A stretch of 64,000 nt of DNA from Psychrosphaera haliotis (GTDB lineage: Bacteria; Pseudomonadota; Gammaproteobacteria; Enterobacterales; Alteromonadaceae), in contig NZ_BAAAFQ010000004.1 of the NCBI RefSeq assembly GCF_039523615.1, positions 902,520-966,519 on the forward strand. Direction: 5' to 3'. Of this stretch, positions 28,455 through 37,804 are shown in pieces. The notes below the pieces were generated by a model. That model was not told the origin of the DNA and ran no database searches. It was given only the letters and a program-made list of their open reading frames with translations. Made by a program: the position numbers and the translations under genes. Every line of letters starts with the position of its first letter. Positions within the stretch are counted from its first letter, which is position 1.

Positions 28455-29094
28455 TTTTGCTGTCTCCTATTGTCACTAACGTTAATGTTAATTGAGCTTT
28501 AGGATGCTCGCTCACTTCATATTTTAAATCTTCAACTGAAAACTGTTTGTTTCTAGCCACAATCGTTTTTACAAAATTCATCAATGGGAAGTACTCACCA
28601 TCAACAATCAATTCAAACTCATGGCTGTATAACTCTGGCAACTCCACTTCTTCACCTTCAGGAATCTCTCCCTTAATGAGTTCAGGTGGTTGAGCTGAAA
28701 GTCCCGTTACTCGAATTTGGCGTTCAGTTTCTAGTAATCGTGTTAACTCTCTAACCATTTGCTCTGGCGCGACATATTCTGCCATTACACTGGTAAGTTT
28801 AGATTCAACTTCCTTTAACTGAGACTTAACTTGATTAATTTCTTGCTTGAGCAATTCATTAGGGTCTTTGCGCAAAGCAACTTGAATATCGCTGATTTGG
28901 TCACGCACCATGCTAACTTGCTTTTCAATTTTTGCTTGCGACTTAGTCAACTTAGATTGTTCTAATAACGCTGGTTTAATTGCTAAGAAGAAGAAACCAT
29001 AGGTTACTAAGAAGACTATCGCTGCTGCGACAATAACTTTTTCTCGCTGCGTTAATGCAATGAACTTCTCATTCCATGTGCTCCATTGACTCAT
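28438..29094 (-). CDS. mshJ: MSHA biogenesis protein MshJ (PilO/GspM-like)
   Basis: An inner-membrane alignment-complex protein: a cytosolic N-terminus, one membrane helix (about 21-38, VIVAAAIVFLVTYGFFFLAI), a coiled coil (about 45-100) and a ferredoxin-like periplasmic domain. Start and the mshI2 stop overlap as ATGA. Length 218 aa. Confidence 0.87.
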   Translation of the reverse strand: MSQWSTWNEKFIALTQREKVIVAAAIVFLVTYGFFFLAIKPALLEQSKLTKSQAKIEKQVSMVRDQISDIQVALRKDPNELLKQEINQVKSQLKEVESKLTSVMAEYVAPEQMVRELTRLLETERQIRVTGLSAQPPELIKGEIPEGEEVELPELYSHEFELIVDGEYFPLMNFVKTIVARNKQFSVEDLKYEVSEHPKAQLTLTLVTIGDSKNVIRL

Positions 29095-29699
29095 AAACCA
29101 ACCTCCTGAGTTACTGCATTCGACTTAGTAGCCGCTCTAAACTCTAGAACCTCATCATTTATCGCAGAAATATTTAATAAACTAAACTCCCTGCCAGTAA
29201 AGCTCTTTGTAGCTTGTAAATAAGACATCCAACGAGTTACGGATCTAGACTCTAATGAGTACCCATGAAAATCAACATTATTTTTATTAAAGCGGAAGTC
29301 TGTTAACCAAATATTATGATCATGGTGCTCTGTCAGTTCTTGCATAACCACAGAGTAGTCGATGGACTCTTTTGCAGTATGAGCAGTAACAAGTGAAAGC
29401 AACGCACTTTTTGCAGCGACTTCACGCTCTAACTGACTCTTCACTTCCATAAACTTGTCGTTATTATTATGCTTAACGAGCGCCTGCTGGTAATTTTGTA
29501 ACTCTTCATTGGCTGATGCTAATTCAGTTTGATTACGCTTTTTGTTTTCACTGATATGGTTAATTTTATAACTAACTTGAGCAAACCATAACAACATTAA
29601 TAAAAGCAGGACTCCGGCTACGATGGCGGCATTGGTAAGAGTTAAATAATAAACCTTTGGCTTTAAATCATCGGTATAAAAATTAATATTAGTTTTCAC
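29091..29699 (-). CDS. mshI2: MSHA biogenesis protein (PilN/GspL-like)
   Basis: A bitopic protein beginning MKTNINFYTDDLKPK, as in PilN-type proteins, with a membrane helix (about 22-45), a coiled coil (about 50-95) and a C-terminal alpha/beta domain. It would pair with MshJ (PilO-like) and bind MshI (PilM-like) through its cytosolic N-terminus. It overlaps mshI by 11 bases and mshJ by four. The symbol is by analogy with other msh loci. Confidence 0.8.
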   Translation of the reverse strand: MKTNINFYTDDLKPKVYYLTLTNAAIVAGVLLLLMLLWFAQVSYKINHISENKKRNQTELASANEELQNYQQALVKHNNNDKFMEVKSQLEREVAAKSALLSLVTAHTAKESIDYSVVMQELTEHHDHNIWLTDFRFNKNNVDFHGYSLESRSVTRWMSYLQATKSFTGREFSLLNISAINDEVLEFRAATKSNAVTQEVGL

Positions 29700-30651
29700 T
29701 AACTGGCTCCTTTTTTATACTCACTGGCTGCAAATATAACGCAGCGCCTACCGCTGAAATAAAACTAGAGTCTAGCCCATTTGGCGAATCAAGATTATCT
29801 AACGGAATTACCTTAGTTTTCACTGGCAAGACCTGATTTAATGCATCTATAAGCAACTCAGAGTTGTTGCCTTCCATTGCCAAGTAGGCATTTTTTATCG
29901 GTGGTTGTTTTAACTGGCTTTCAAAATAATCGATAGAGCGTTGTATCTCTATTGCAACTTGATCACTGCCACCCATTTGCAACTGTTCTGGGGTCATGTC
30001 GATAATCGCAGCTGTATTTCGGATTTTCCTAGCAAAAGCAATTTGCTGATTTTTAACGATAAGTAAAATGGCATCCGATTTTTTATGCTGAATAAAAATT
30101 AACTGCGCGGCATCTTCAGAAGTTTGCAATTTGGCAATGGCAAATTGTTCAGTGGTTAGCGCTGAAATTTTAGCTTTTGCGTCATGAAAAGGTTGGATAA
30201 CTTTTTCTATATAGGATCTGGTGACGGCAATAATCTGCGTTTTAGCTTGCTGGCCCGTTGGCTGTAGAGGCATATCAATATAGTCACAAATCATATCTTG
30301 CGGCGGAATATTGATTAAGTCTTTAACTTTCCAGGGCAAGGTTGCAGTAACTTCTCTATCTGGCACTTCAGAAGTATCTAACTGTGTGCTTTCAACTTTA
30401 TTAGCCGGTAAAACAATAGTTGTGCTTGCGCTAGTTAAGTTATGTTTATTTATCATAGCTTCTAAAGCCGCAACCACTTGCTCATCGTTTGCAGTGGTGA
30501 TGACATCAAAACCAGTGCAGATCACTTGGTTTTGTTTTTCTTGAAGTTTTACAAGCTGGACTTTATCGGGAAGAATAGAAATCCCCACACTAAAGTGCTC
30601 TTTATTCTTTTTGAATGTATCTAAAATCGAAGTCAGCAAAGTTGAACTCAT
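29689..30651 (-). CDS. mshI: MSHA biogenesis protein MshI (PilM-like)
   Basis: A PilM/FtsA-fold cytosolic protein of the assembly platform. It starts with VGISILPDKVQLVKLQ, the first strand pair of the actin-like fold, and contains DMICDYIDMPLQ and QIQRSIDYFESQLKQPPI, typical of this family. The final region (SFISAVGAALYLQP) matches the last actin-like helix. It is the first gene of the assembly block, with about 75 bases between it and the divergent deaminase gene. Confidence 0.88.
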   Translation of the reverse strand: MSSTLLTSILDTFKKNKEHFSVGISILPDKVQLVKLQEKQNQVICTGFDVITTANDEQVVAALEAMINKHNLTSASTTIVLPANKVESTQLDTSEVPDREVTATLPWKVKDLINIPPQDMICDYIDMPLQPTGQQAKTQIIAVTRSYIEKVIQPFHDAKAKISALTTEQFAIAKLQTSEDAAQLIFIQHKKSDAILLIVKNQQIAFARKIRNTAAIIDMTPEQLQMGGSDQVAIEIQRSIDYFESQLKQPPIKNAYLAMEGNNSELLIDALNQVLPVKTKVIPLDNLDSPNGLDSSFISAVGAALYLQPVSIKKEPVSEN

Positions 30652-30684
30652 TATTATTTTTTTAATACTTCTTTATGATCGACT

Positions 30685-30714
30685 AATGTATCCTGATACC
30701 CATAGACAATTCAA
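30685..30714 (-). promoter_or_regulatory. Possible sigma-70 promoter of the msh assembly block
   Basis: On the minus strand TTGAAT and TACATT are separated by 18 bases and lie 34 bases upstream of the mshI start. Each hexamer matches the consensus at four of six positions. The gap between the divergent genes is only 75 bases, so a promoter has to be close to here, but the exact boxes are weakly supported. Confidence 0.35.
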
Positions 30715-30726
30715 CTGCAAAACCTT

Positions 30727-31677
30727 ATGAATGTTGCTTTTTTTAACAATTACACACGCTCAAAAATAGATCTGATTGAATATCAGGTTGAACATGGACC
30801 TAAAGTTAAATTAATGGTTAAACGGGACGATCTAATCGATCCTCTCATATCAGGCAATAAATGGCGTAAGTTAAAGTTTAATATTGAATTTGCACTTAGC
30901 AACAAAAAAGAAGGTATTGCAACATTTGGCGGCGCTTATTCAAATCATATTGCCGCTACAGCAAGCGCAGGTAAAAGAGCTGGGTTAAAAACGATTGGGT
31001 TTATTCGCACCCACAAAATTGATCCCATGAACCCAACACTGGCAAAAGCTAAAGACAACGGTATGAAACTAGTTCCGTTAAGCCGACTAGAGTACAAAGA
31101 TCGACAAGACCCTGAATTTATTATCCAATTACAGCAGCAATACCCAAACTACTTTTTTGTACCTGAGGGCGGCTCTAACGATTTAAGTGAGCCTGGTATA
31201 AAAGAATTGGCAAACGAATGTTTACTACAGGAAGGTTATCGCTATATCGCCACCCCCATTGGATCTGGTGGAACGATAAATGGCTTAATATCTGCTATGC
31301 CTAACATGCCCCTGATTGGAGTTGCAGCCGTAAACGACACTCCCATACTTAATAGCATATCGAGTCGAATCAATAAAACGTCGATAATACATACAGGTGC
31401 ATTATTTGGTGGTTATGCAAAATTTAATGATGACCTAATCGATTTTTGTTTAGATTTTTTCAAGCAAACAGGTATACCCATCGAACCCATATATTCTGGA
31501 AAAATGTTTTACGCACTTTGTAATCAAAGGCACTTACTAGGCTTGACAGATGACGACGTTGTTTTAGCTATCCACACTGGTGGCTTACAAGGACTTGAGG
31601 GCTTCATACAACGCAACTTATTAGATAACAAACAGTGGGAACCGCTATTAATTTCTTTGGTAAGCATCAACGCCTAA
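30727..31677 (+). CDS. PLP-dependent ACC deaminase / D-cysteine desulfhydrase family protein
   Basis: A fold-type II PLP enzyme. The PLP lysine is in SGNKWRKLKFN (Lys45), with GGAYSNHIAATASAG (substrate loop), PEGGSND, IGSGGTINGL (phosphate-binding loop) and AIHTGGLQGLEGF near the end. Members deaminate 1-aminocyclopropane-1-carboxylate or desulfhydrate D-cysteine, and the sequence alone does not decide which. Length 316 aa is normal. It is one of few plus-strand genes and its last 30 bases overlap the 3' end of csrD. Confidence 0.9.
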   Translation: MNVAFFNNYTRSKIDLIEYQVEHGPKVKLMVKRDDLIDPLISGNKWRKLKFNIEFALSNKKEGIATFGGAYSNHIAATASAGKRAGLKTIGFIRTHKIDPMNPTLAKAKDNGMKLVPLSRLEYKDRQDPEFIIQLQQQYPNYFFVPEGGSNDLSEPGIKELANECLLQEGYRYIATPIGSGGTINGLISAMPNMPLIGVAAVNDTPILNSISSRINKTSIIHTGALFGGYAKFNDDLIDFCLDFFKQTGIPIEPIYSGKMFYALCNQRHLLGLTDDDVVLAIHTGGLQGLEGFIQRNLLDNKQWEPLLISLVSINA

Positions 31678-33492
31678 CTTTTTTAGTCGTTCTATTTGCA
31701 TTTCAGAGTCAAGACCTGTCGCAATAACTTGCTGCTTTTGGGCATTGGCAACACCTACAAGGCTTCTAATAAATAGTTGATTGTCCGAGTTATTTAAAAC
31801 TAAGCCCGTGATGCTGTGATGGAGCTTTAAACTATCAACTTCTATATGATTTAAGTACCCTAAGTCTACAACATACAAGCCGACTTGACTTACCATCACA
31901 TTTCCTTTGTAACGTTTAACTATTTTTAACAGCTGTCTTACCTTTTTGACATTATGTGTTAAATCAAATTCAGAGATTTCTAAAATAACCCGAGGCATGT
32001 TTTTCACATGTTTTTTTAAAAACTTTACTAACCAAAGGTCAAAGTCGCGATCTAATAAGCTGTCTATATGAATTTTTACTGAAATTTTTGAAGAGTCTTG
32101 GTGTTTTAGTTCCTCTGTAACTAGGCTCAGAGCTACTTTGTCTATTTCTTTTATCACCCCGGATTTTCGTGCCATTGGCATAAATATATTGGAGCTTATT
32201 AGCTTCTCTTCTTCATCTATCATCTTCACGTTAGCTTCGTACTGCATAACGTTACCGTTAAAGTCTAATACTGGTTTTAAATCCAATAGAAAATTATTTT
32301 GTTCTAACGCTTTATTTAACGCTATTCGCCAGCGAACAGATCCCTTTACCTCAGATATTGGTAAGTTATTTGATTCATACATAAACCAACTTGAAGGACC
32401 CTGCAACTGTGCAGCGCGCAACGCCAGGTCGGCTTCAGCCAGAATATGAAAAGGCGTTTCAGTTTGGTTAAACATCTTAACCCCAATGTAACAAGCACGT
32501 CCTTGATCAAGGTTATTGGGTAAGGCAAACCGCTCGCTTTTGTCTACCAATTCTGATGCAATTTTCTCGACTAGTGTTTGGTCTCCGTAAGGTATTAAAA
32601 TGGCAAATTCACTATAACTAAGCCTAGCAACAATTGATTGCTGGATATCATCTAAATAAGGCGTTAATAAACTTGCGTAATTTTTTACGTAATGACTGGT
32701 TGCTCTTTTTCCCTGCAATGTTCTTAACTTGTCTAAAGGAGCAAAGTGAATAAAAAAGACTGCACCGTTTACATCGCCCTCTTCTTGTAACAGAGCCTCT
32801 AATCTATTATCAAAATATCGCCTATTACCCAGACCGGTCAATTTATCTAAAAACGTTTGACTTCGAATCATATGGTCAATTTCCTGACCGCCTTTTTTGG
32901 CTTGAATACGCTGTTGATTAAGCCTTCTAACTGTATTTACTAAGTGGAAATCCTCAGTAGTAATAAAGAACTTAAAGTTATCATCTTTAGCTTGGCGACT
33001 TGCCCATGTTTCCAACTGAATAAGCACACGCCAATACTTGAATAGACGTCGTTGAGTTAAGGTAATACTCAGTAAACAAGTTACTGCAAATAAAAAGTTA
33101 AATATTATTAGTGACTTCATATTTAACGCTAAGAAAGTAGCATGTGTTACTAAAAGGTACTGCTGTTCGGATTCAAAGAGGTATACAGATGGGGATTTGG
33201 CAAGGAAAATCGCTTCTTCACTTCCGATCTTGTTGGATTTATCGATTATATTCCAATTTTTTACGAGGCGAGTTTCTGTAGAAAGCTTGCTTACATAAGC
33301 TTTGACCTGACTTTCATCAGCGTGCGCAGTAATGACGCTGAATGCTTTGTTGTGGGCTTTAGTTGCCGACTGGTAATCACTCTCAAGAAATTTGTAAAAC
33401 GTTATATTTACTATTACAAGTAGAGCTAAAATAATGTAACCAGCAGAGCTTAGCAAACCGCGATAGAGCACTTTGGTTAGTTGCATTTCCAT
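31648..33492 (-). CDS. csrD: CsrD/MshH regulator with degenerate GGDEF and EAL domains
   Basis: CsrD directs decay of CsrB-type small RNAs and so controls CsrA activity; in Vibrio the gene is called mshH. Two membrane helices flank a periplasmic part (about 12-125). A GGDEF-like domain (about 220-375) has SYSEF where the active motif would be, and an EAL-like domain (about 390-610) has YEANVK in place of the catalytic EAL, with neither cleavage metal motif intact. So it should neither make nor degrade c-di-GMP. Length 614 aa fits CsrD. It is separated from ssb by the inserted element. Confidence 0.88.
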   Translation of the reverse strand: MEMQLTKVLYRGLLSSAGYIILALLVIVNITFYKFLESDYQSATKAHNKAFSVITAHADESQVKAYVSKLSTETRLVKNWNIIDKSNKIGSEEAIFLAKSPSVYLFESEQQYLLVTHATFLALNMKSLIIFNFLFAVTCLLSITLTQRRLFKYWRVLIQLETWASRQAKDDNFKFFITTEDFHLVNTVRRLNQQRIQAKKGGQEIDHMIRSQTFLDKLTGLGNRRYFDNRLEALLQEEGDVNGAVFFIHFAPLDKLRTLQGKRATSHYVKNYASLLTPYLDDIQQSIVARLSYSEFAILIPYGDQTLVEKIASELVDKSERFALPNNLDQGRACYIGVKMFNQTETPFHILAEADLALRAAQLQGPSSWFMYESNNLPISEVKGSVRWRIALNKALEQNNFLLDLKPVLDFNGNVMQYEANVKMIDEEEKLISSNIFMPMARKSGVIKEIDKVALSLVTEELKHQDSSKISVKIHIDSLLDRDFDLWLVKFLKKHVKNMPRVILEISEFDLTHNVKKVRQLLKIVKRYKGNVMVSQVGLYVVDLGYLNHIEVDSLKLHHSITGLVLNNSDNQLFIRSLVGVANAQKQQVIATGLDSEMQIERLKKLGVDAYQRN

Positions 33493-33972
33493 ATACTTAT
33501 TATTCTTCAGTTAACTCAATGTACTGCGAGATGTAACTATGATCAACCCTAGTTCCTATTTAAGTGGACAGACCACATAGACTAATATACCCCTAGTTAA
33601 TAGAAGTTATCGCTAACCACTTGTCTAAGTTTAAAAAAATTTCCCTACCACATGACAATCAGGCTACATTTACCACTAATGTTACAGTTTTGTTAAGTTT
33701 TCCAAAAGGCAATAAAAAAACCTGTATAAACAGGGTCTTGAATAATTTTACCTTTACAACTTAAAAGTTGGAAAGTTAGAACGGTAATAAACACATAAAA
33801 CAAGAGTGAGTGAGTAAACAAAAAAGCCTTTATAATTAAAGCATTGACAACCAAGTTACTGATTTTTTTATACGCAATCACTAGATTTTGTTAATTAAAA
33901 GCATTTAAAGGGCTTTAAACTACCTTTACTCAACATTTTCACCCAACTAAACAAACTAAAAGTCACGTTTAT
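33493..33972. other. Intergenic region between csrD and the element cargo
   Basis: This 480-base stretch must hold the csrD promoter and one edge of the inserted element. I see an inverted motif GTGG-ACAGA-CCAC at 33563-33575 and a minus-strand terminator at 33714-33734. A 62-codon frame at 33693-33881 runs through that terminator and has no family resemblance. No convincing gene is present. Confidence 0.6.
33714..33734 (-). terminator. Intrinsic terminator after the RES-like gene
   Basis: On the minus strand CCTGT-TTAT-ACAGG is followed by seven T. It lies about 240 bases beyond the stop of the RES-like gene and would end the transcript of the element before csrD. Confidence 0.65.
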
Positions 33973-34884
33973 TTACCATTCTAGTTTACCTGATTGTCTA
34001 CCGATACTAGCTGTTTTAGCCAATGTTTTAAACTGAAAGAATTCATAGCCAAAAGACTTCTCAATAGCAACATCAGTAGCAAACAGGTGATCTAATTTAT
34101 CATCAACGGCTTGGGGAGTTAAAGCTACCACAGGCTCTCCTTTCGCTTTTACAGATGAATATAGAACACCATCACTATTGCCACTCAAAAATACATGACT
34201 AAGAGCTGATGTCACTTGATACAAGCGCTCACGACCTTCACGAGATAAAATATCTGCAAAGAAACGATCTGTTAACTCATAGGCTAAAAGCAATTTAGGG
34301 TCAAACTTTTGAACCATATATTCTCTCGACATTTTGTAATAATCAAAAGTATCTTCCTTCAAATAATATGGCTTTTCATTACGCCTAATTTGATCCCATA
34401 TTCCAATAACCTGTAAATTTAAGTCGCTTCCAGTTACTTGATGGGAGCGAAGTACGTTGAGACGATCTAGCTCTTTTGCCCCTGCTTCAGACAATACAAC
34501 ACGTAATGCGGTGTCATCTTGTTTAACAGCTACAGAAGCATAGAACAATGCTTGCCCTATTTGGTTTAACCTACCAGCTTTAGGAAAAGTATCTGTAGTT
34601 CGCTTGATATACGACAAATCGTCAACGTTACCAAACTTTTGACCTTCACAAATTCGAACTCTTAAAAACTCAAGCTCCTCTAATGGGTGATCAAGCGTAA
34701 TTGTTAGACAGCCAGCTAAGTAGTCTACTTTTGCTTCGATTTCATGATTAGCGAGATTACAAGTGCCACTTATATGATCGGTCAACTGTCGAATATATGT
34801 AGATGAATACAGTAATGCTGTATCACCGCACTCAACTTGTCCCTTATGCTCAATTAAAGCTTGTAGCTTAGGTTCTAATTCCAC
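33973..34884 (-). CDS. RES-domain-like protein (element cargo)
   Basis: Not firmly recognised. Two segments resemble the RES fold of NAD-phosphorylase/ADP-ribosylating toxins: GRLNQIGQALFYASVAVKQD followed by a LRVVLSEAG segment (about residues 102-136), and SDGVLYSSVKAKG with VALTP (about 237-257). RES toxins are usually about 150-230 aa and paired with an Xre/MbcA-like antitoxin; this protein is 303 aa with an extra N-terminal region and no such partner nearby. The start is GTG at 34884 with GATGAG upstream. It follows the lipoprotein gene by 17 bases, probably in one transcript. It could instead be a RES-fold enzyme without toxin function. Confidence 0.5.
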   Translation of the reverse strand: MELEPKLQALIEHKGQVECGDTALLYSSTYIRQLTDHISGTCNLANHEIEAKVDYLAGCLTITLDHPLEELEFLRVRICEGQKFGNVDDLSYIKRTTDTFPKAGRLNQIGQALFYASVAVKQDDTALRVVLSEAGAKELDRLNVLRSHQVTGSDLNLQVIGIWDQIRRNEKPYYLKEDTFDYYKMSREYMVQKFDPKLLLAYELTDRFFADILSREGRERLYQVTSALSHVFLSGNSDGVLYSSVKAKGEPVVALTPQAVDDKLDHLFATDVAIEKSFGYEFFQFKTLAKTASIGRQSGKLEW

Positions 34885-34901
34885 AATTTACTCATCAAAA
34901 A

Positions 34902-35426
34902 TTAATACTTCTTTAACCAGCCCAAAGGACAAACCATGCCTTGGAACGTTTTTATCTCTACATTTATAAACTCACCCATTTTCTGACATTGAACAGTATT
35001 ATTATTCTGATACGAGCTATTGTTAGAACTTTGTTGAGCAGCAGCGGCTGATTGTTGATTTGCCTTCATATTTTTAACTTTCAACGCAAACTCAGCGTCT
35101 TGAGAATACCCACCAACGTTGGGTCTAGGTACAGTATTAATAACTCCATTAGGAAACTGCGTTAAACTGAATTGCCTATTCGCTTGAGCAGTAGCTCCAC
35201 TGACCCACTTAACGCTACAAGGCACAGTATTAAGGTATCCACGCTTTTTGGTTTCTTCATCTAACGTAAAGTAAAATTTAACAGGTGTATATCCTTTAGC
35301 CACACCACCACAATACAACTGAGCACCCTCTGGATCTGAATTATAAGTTACAGCATACTGGTTGCTTGCACAGCCTGACAATAGAGCGCTAATTCCTATA
35401 GCTATTAATGACAAAATTTTTTTCAT
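34902..35426 (-). CDS. PEGA-like lipoprotein (element cargo)
   Basis: A lipoprotein of 174 aa with a signal peptide and lipobox LLSGC at about residues 15-19. Right after the anchor comes YNSDPEGAQLYCGGVAKGY, followed by TPVKFYF, a PEGA-type motif, then a beta-rich domain, a Gln/Asn/Ser-rich spacer (about 120-145) and two Cys-containing segments at the end. Similar PEGA lipoproteins occur in prophages and genomic islands of enterobacteria and vibrios. Function unknown. It has its own 140-base upstream gap and probably forms a two-gene unit with the RES-like gene. Confidence 0.72.
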   Translation of the reverse strand: MKKILSLIAIGISALLSGCASNQYAVTYNSDPEGAQLYCGGVAKGYTPVKFYFTLDEETKKRGYLNTVPCSVKWVSGATAQANRQFSLTQFPNGVINTVPRPNVGGYSQDAEFALKVKNMKANQQSAAAAQQSSNNSSYQNNNTVQCQKMGEFINVEIKTFQGMVCPLGWLKKY

Positions 35427-35566
35427 ACCAGTTCCCTTTTATAATTTTTAGGCACATTTTTCATATAAATCAGTATATATAACTAGCAATAATATGTCAT
35501 TGATTTCACATAGCGAATAGTGAGTTTTACAGTTCAGTTGCAGTAAGCAACCTTTGCCAATGAAGA

Positions 35567-37390
35567 TTACTTTAATGCACGGGCTGAACAAATTCTTTCA
35601 TTAAGATAGGTCATTCTACTTAATGCCTTAGAACCAACAATAATTGCTTTTTCAATAATCCTTTCATTGCCCATTAATACTAGCCTTTCACTAGGGCGAG
35701 TAGATGCAGTATAAAGCAAAGTCTGATCAATCATTTGCTCAGCCTCGTTAGGCAACATAACAAAACAGTTAGGCCATTGAGAACCTTGTGATTTATGGAT
35801 CGTAATTGCATACCCAAGGTGCAACTTTTCCAATAGCTCAGCAGTGACATTAATCAAAATATTGTTTACTTCAATAACGGCAACAACACCATCTTCATCA
35901 GGTTGGTCAAACACTTCAACAATAAACCCTAAGTCACCATTTCTAAGATCTGCATCGTCATCGTAGTTATTTACGATGACTAATACAGGATCACCTTTCA
36001 ATAAACGTGAACCTGTTGATGTAATCCAAGCAATCCATCTTCTTGATGAGTCTTGGAAATATATTGCTTGTCTTTCTTTGCCAACTGCTGCTTGTAGCTC
36101 TGTATTTAGGTTATCAACTCCAAATTGGCCTTTCCTTACTGGTGATAAGACTATGCTTTGTTTAATACCTCCTGATTCACGCCAGAGTGCTATTAGCCTG
36201 CTGATGGTTGGGCTTGTTTCAATCGAGCAATCACTACTTTCTTTCAAGGTGTTTTTAGTATTCTGCGGGAACTGAAGCAATCTGTTTCGAACAGCGGTTG
36301 AAAACCTGTGTATGTCACTTTCTTCGCTCTGCCGCTTAACCTGCGTTAAGTTAAAAAGTGGTATTTGGGTATCTGTCAAAGTGTGGAATACTAATCCATT
36401 ACCTACTGGCGGTAACTGAGCTGTATCGCCTACAAATATCACTCTTGATGCATCAGGAAGTAAACCGATGAGTCTATACATCGACAAGAGATCAACCATT
36501 GATGATTCATCAATGACTACTAATATTTGTTCAGGTAACTTGGGCTTATTATCACCTAGGTGCTCACTAATAAACTTTGCAATGGTCTTGGCTGGTCTTT
36601 CGGTGCTTTCCGCCATACGTTGCGCTGCACGGCCTGCTAATGCCACTTGGTAACATTGCAATCCCTCTGCAACTCGTTCATAAACTCCTAAAACGGCTTT
36701 AAGTATGGTTGTTTTACCAGTACCTGCACCACCTGATATACCGCACACAGGAGATAGCACTGCACCAATAATAGCGTCTCGCTGATCATCAGTCAGATTA
36801 AACTCTAATTTGCTTTCATAATCAGTTAATGCTTCTTGCACTAATTCCCTTGACAAGCCAATTTCCCAACCAGCTAATAAGCAACCTGCACCAGCTTCTC
36901 TTTGATGTGCATCGACAATGAATTGAGCAACAGCAGCTTCCATCAAGGCTTTTCCATAGACTTGATAACCTTCACTCATCTGTACTAACAACCCTTGTTC
37001 GCAAGCTATATGACCAACATTTTCTGGCGCATTCGACTTCATGAGCTTGGCATATTCACTGTGAAGTTCATCATTTGAGATCACCGTTGAGCCTGTTTTG
37101 TTTGCATGGTTAATAGCAGCATATTGAGCTATACCAGCAACAACGACTTCATCTTCCAAGGTAAAACCTAGCTTTAACGCCAATTGTGATACCTGTTCGA
37201 ATGACGCTCCCATTGCCACTAACAGAAATGGATGCTCTTTAACTTTATCTATGGCCTCTTCACCGAATATTGTTACTAGTTTTTCGCCAAAACCTAGTGG
37301 TAAGTTCTGTTCTTCAAGCCAGTTAATCGTGTTAAAAAGAGCCTCGCTAGGCCAACTGTCGAATAGGTCTTTAACACGGTTTTCTGTCAT
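35567..37390 (-). CDS. RecD2-like helicase, main part after an in-frame TGA
   Basis: A superfamily 1B DNA helicase of the RecD2/TraA type. From the first ATG after the stop: helix-hairpin-helix-like segment (about 1-60), Walker A GGAGTGKTT (about 220-228), Walker B VVIDESSMVD (about 291-300), GDTAQLPPVG (motif III, about 321-330), a 2B-type motif LGYAITIHKSQGSQWP, and YTASTRPSERLVLMG (motif VI). Upstream the same reading frame continues through 24 open codons to a TGA at 37463-37465 and then into a 113-codon frame with the expected N-terminal domain. There is no clear ribosome site before the ATG at 37390, so expression of this part alone is uncertain. All helicase motifs are intact. Confidence 0.8.
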   Translation of the reverse strand: MTENRVKDLFDSWPSEALFNTINWLEEQNLPLGFGEKLVTIFGEEAIDKVKEHPFLLVAMGASFEQVSQLALKLGFTLEDEVVVAGIAQYAAINHANKTGSTVISNDELHSEYAKLMKSNAPENVGHIACEQGLLVQMSEGYQVYGKALMEAAVAQFIVDAHQREAGAGCLLAGWEIGLSRELVQEALTDYESKLEFNLTDDQRDAIIGAVLSPVCGISGGAGTGKTTILKAVLGVYERVAEGLQCYQVALAGRAAQRMAESTERPAKTIAKFISEHLGDNKPKLPEQILVVIDESSMVDLLSMYRLIGLLPDASRVIFVGDTAQLPPVGNGLVFHTLTDTQIPLFNLTQVKRQSEESDIHRFSTAVRNRLLQFPQNTKNTLKESSDCSIETSPTISRLIALWRESGGIKQSIVLSPVRKGQFGVDNLNTELQAAVGKERQAIYFQDSSRRWIAWITSTGSRLLKGDPVLVIVNNYDDDADLRNGDLGFIVEVFDQPDEDGVVAVIEVNNILINVTAELLEKLHLGYAITIHKSQGSQWPNCFVMLPNEAEQMIDQTLLYTASTRPSERLVLMGNERIIEKAIIVGSKALSRMTYLNERICSARALK

Positions 37391-37462
37391 ACCAGCGATG
37401 TTTAGCAGTGCTTCTGTGTCCTGTGTTTCAATAAGGTGCGCTAGTTTTTTAAGTCGAACAAG

Positions 37463-37804
37463 TCAGTTTGCAATAACACTGCCGATACCTTTGATGTTAT
37501 TGCTTATCCAGCGAGATAAAATTCTTCCTGATGGCCTTAAAAATTTAATGTTTGCCGCATCAATGGTGTATTCACTTAAAGGAAAGTCATTTATGGTAAA
37601 ATGATTAAGGCGTTCTTTACCTGAGACTTCCCATAAGCTACCTGCTGTAGCCGTATCTTTGGCGTGCTCTGGAAACTTAACAACTGTTGTTTTATCTCGT
37701 TTTTTGATGGAACCATCAGTATTGATAAGATCAACTGTTGTGTAAGAGTTTGCTCGTTGCTTTTTAACTTGAATAATTTGGCGTAGATGGACAACTTCAT
37801 TCAT
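37463..37804 (-). pseudogene. N-terminal part of the RecD2-like helicase, ended by TGA
   Basis: The 113-residue product looks like the OB-fold N-terminal domain of RecD2 helicases and ends in ISNNIKGIGSVIAN, the start of the usual I-K-G-I-G helix-hairpin-helix. In the full-length family this motif continues directly, and here the bases after the TGA read LVRLKKLAHLIETQD in the same frame. So a single codon interrupts a gene of about 745 codons. CGA to TGA would be one transition. Its ATG overlaps the stop of the 142-aa gene (ATGA). Confidence 0.75.

Noticed and set aside
33693..33881. 62-codon minus-strand frame between csrD and the RES-like gene
   Set aside because: It runs through an intrinsic terminator, has no clear ribosome site and no family-like sequence.
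37591..37800. 69-codon minus-strand frame inside the helicase N-terminal part
   Set aside because: It is an alternative frame of a segment whose main frame matches RecD2 helicases.
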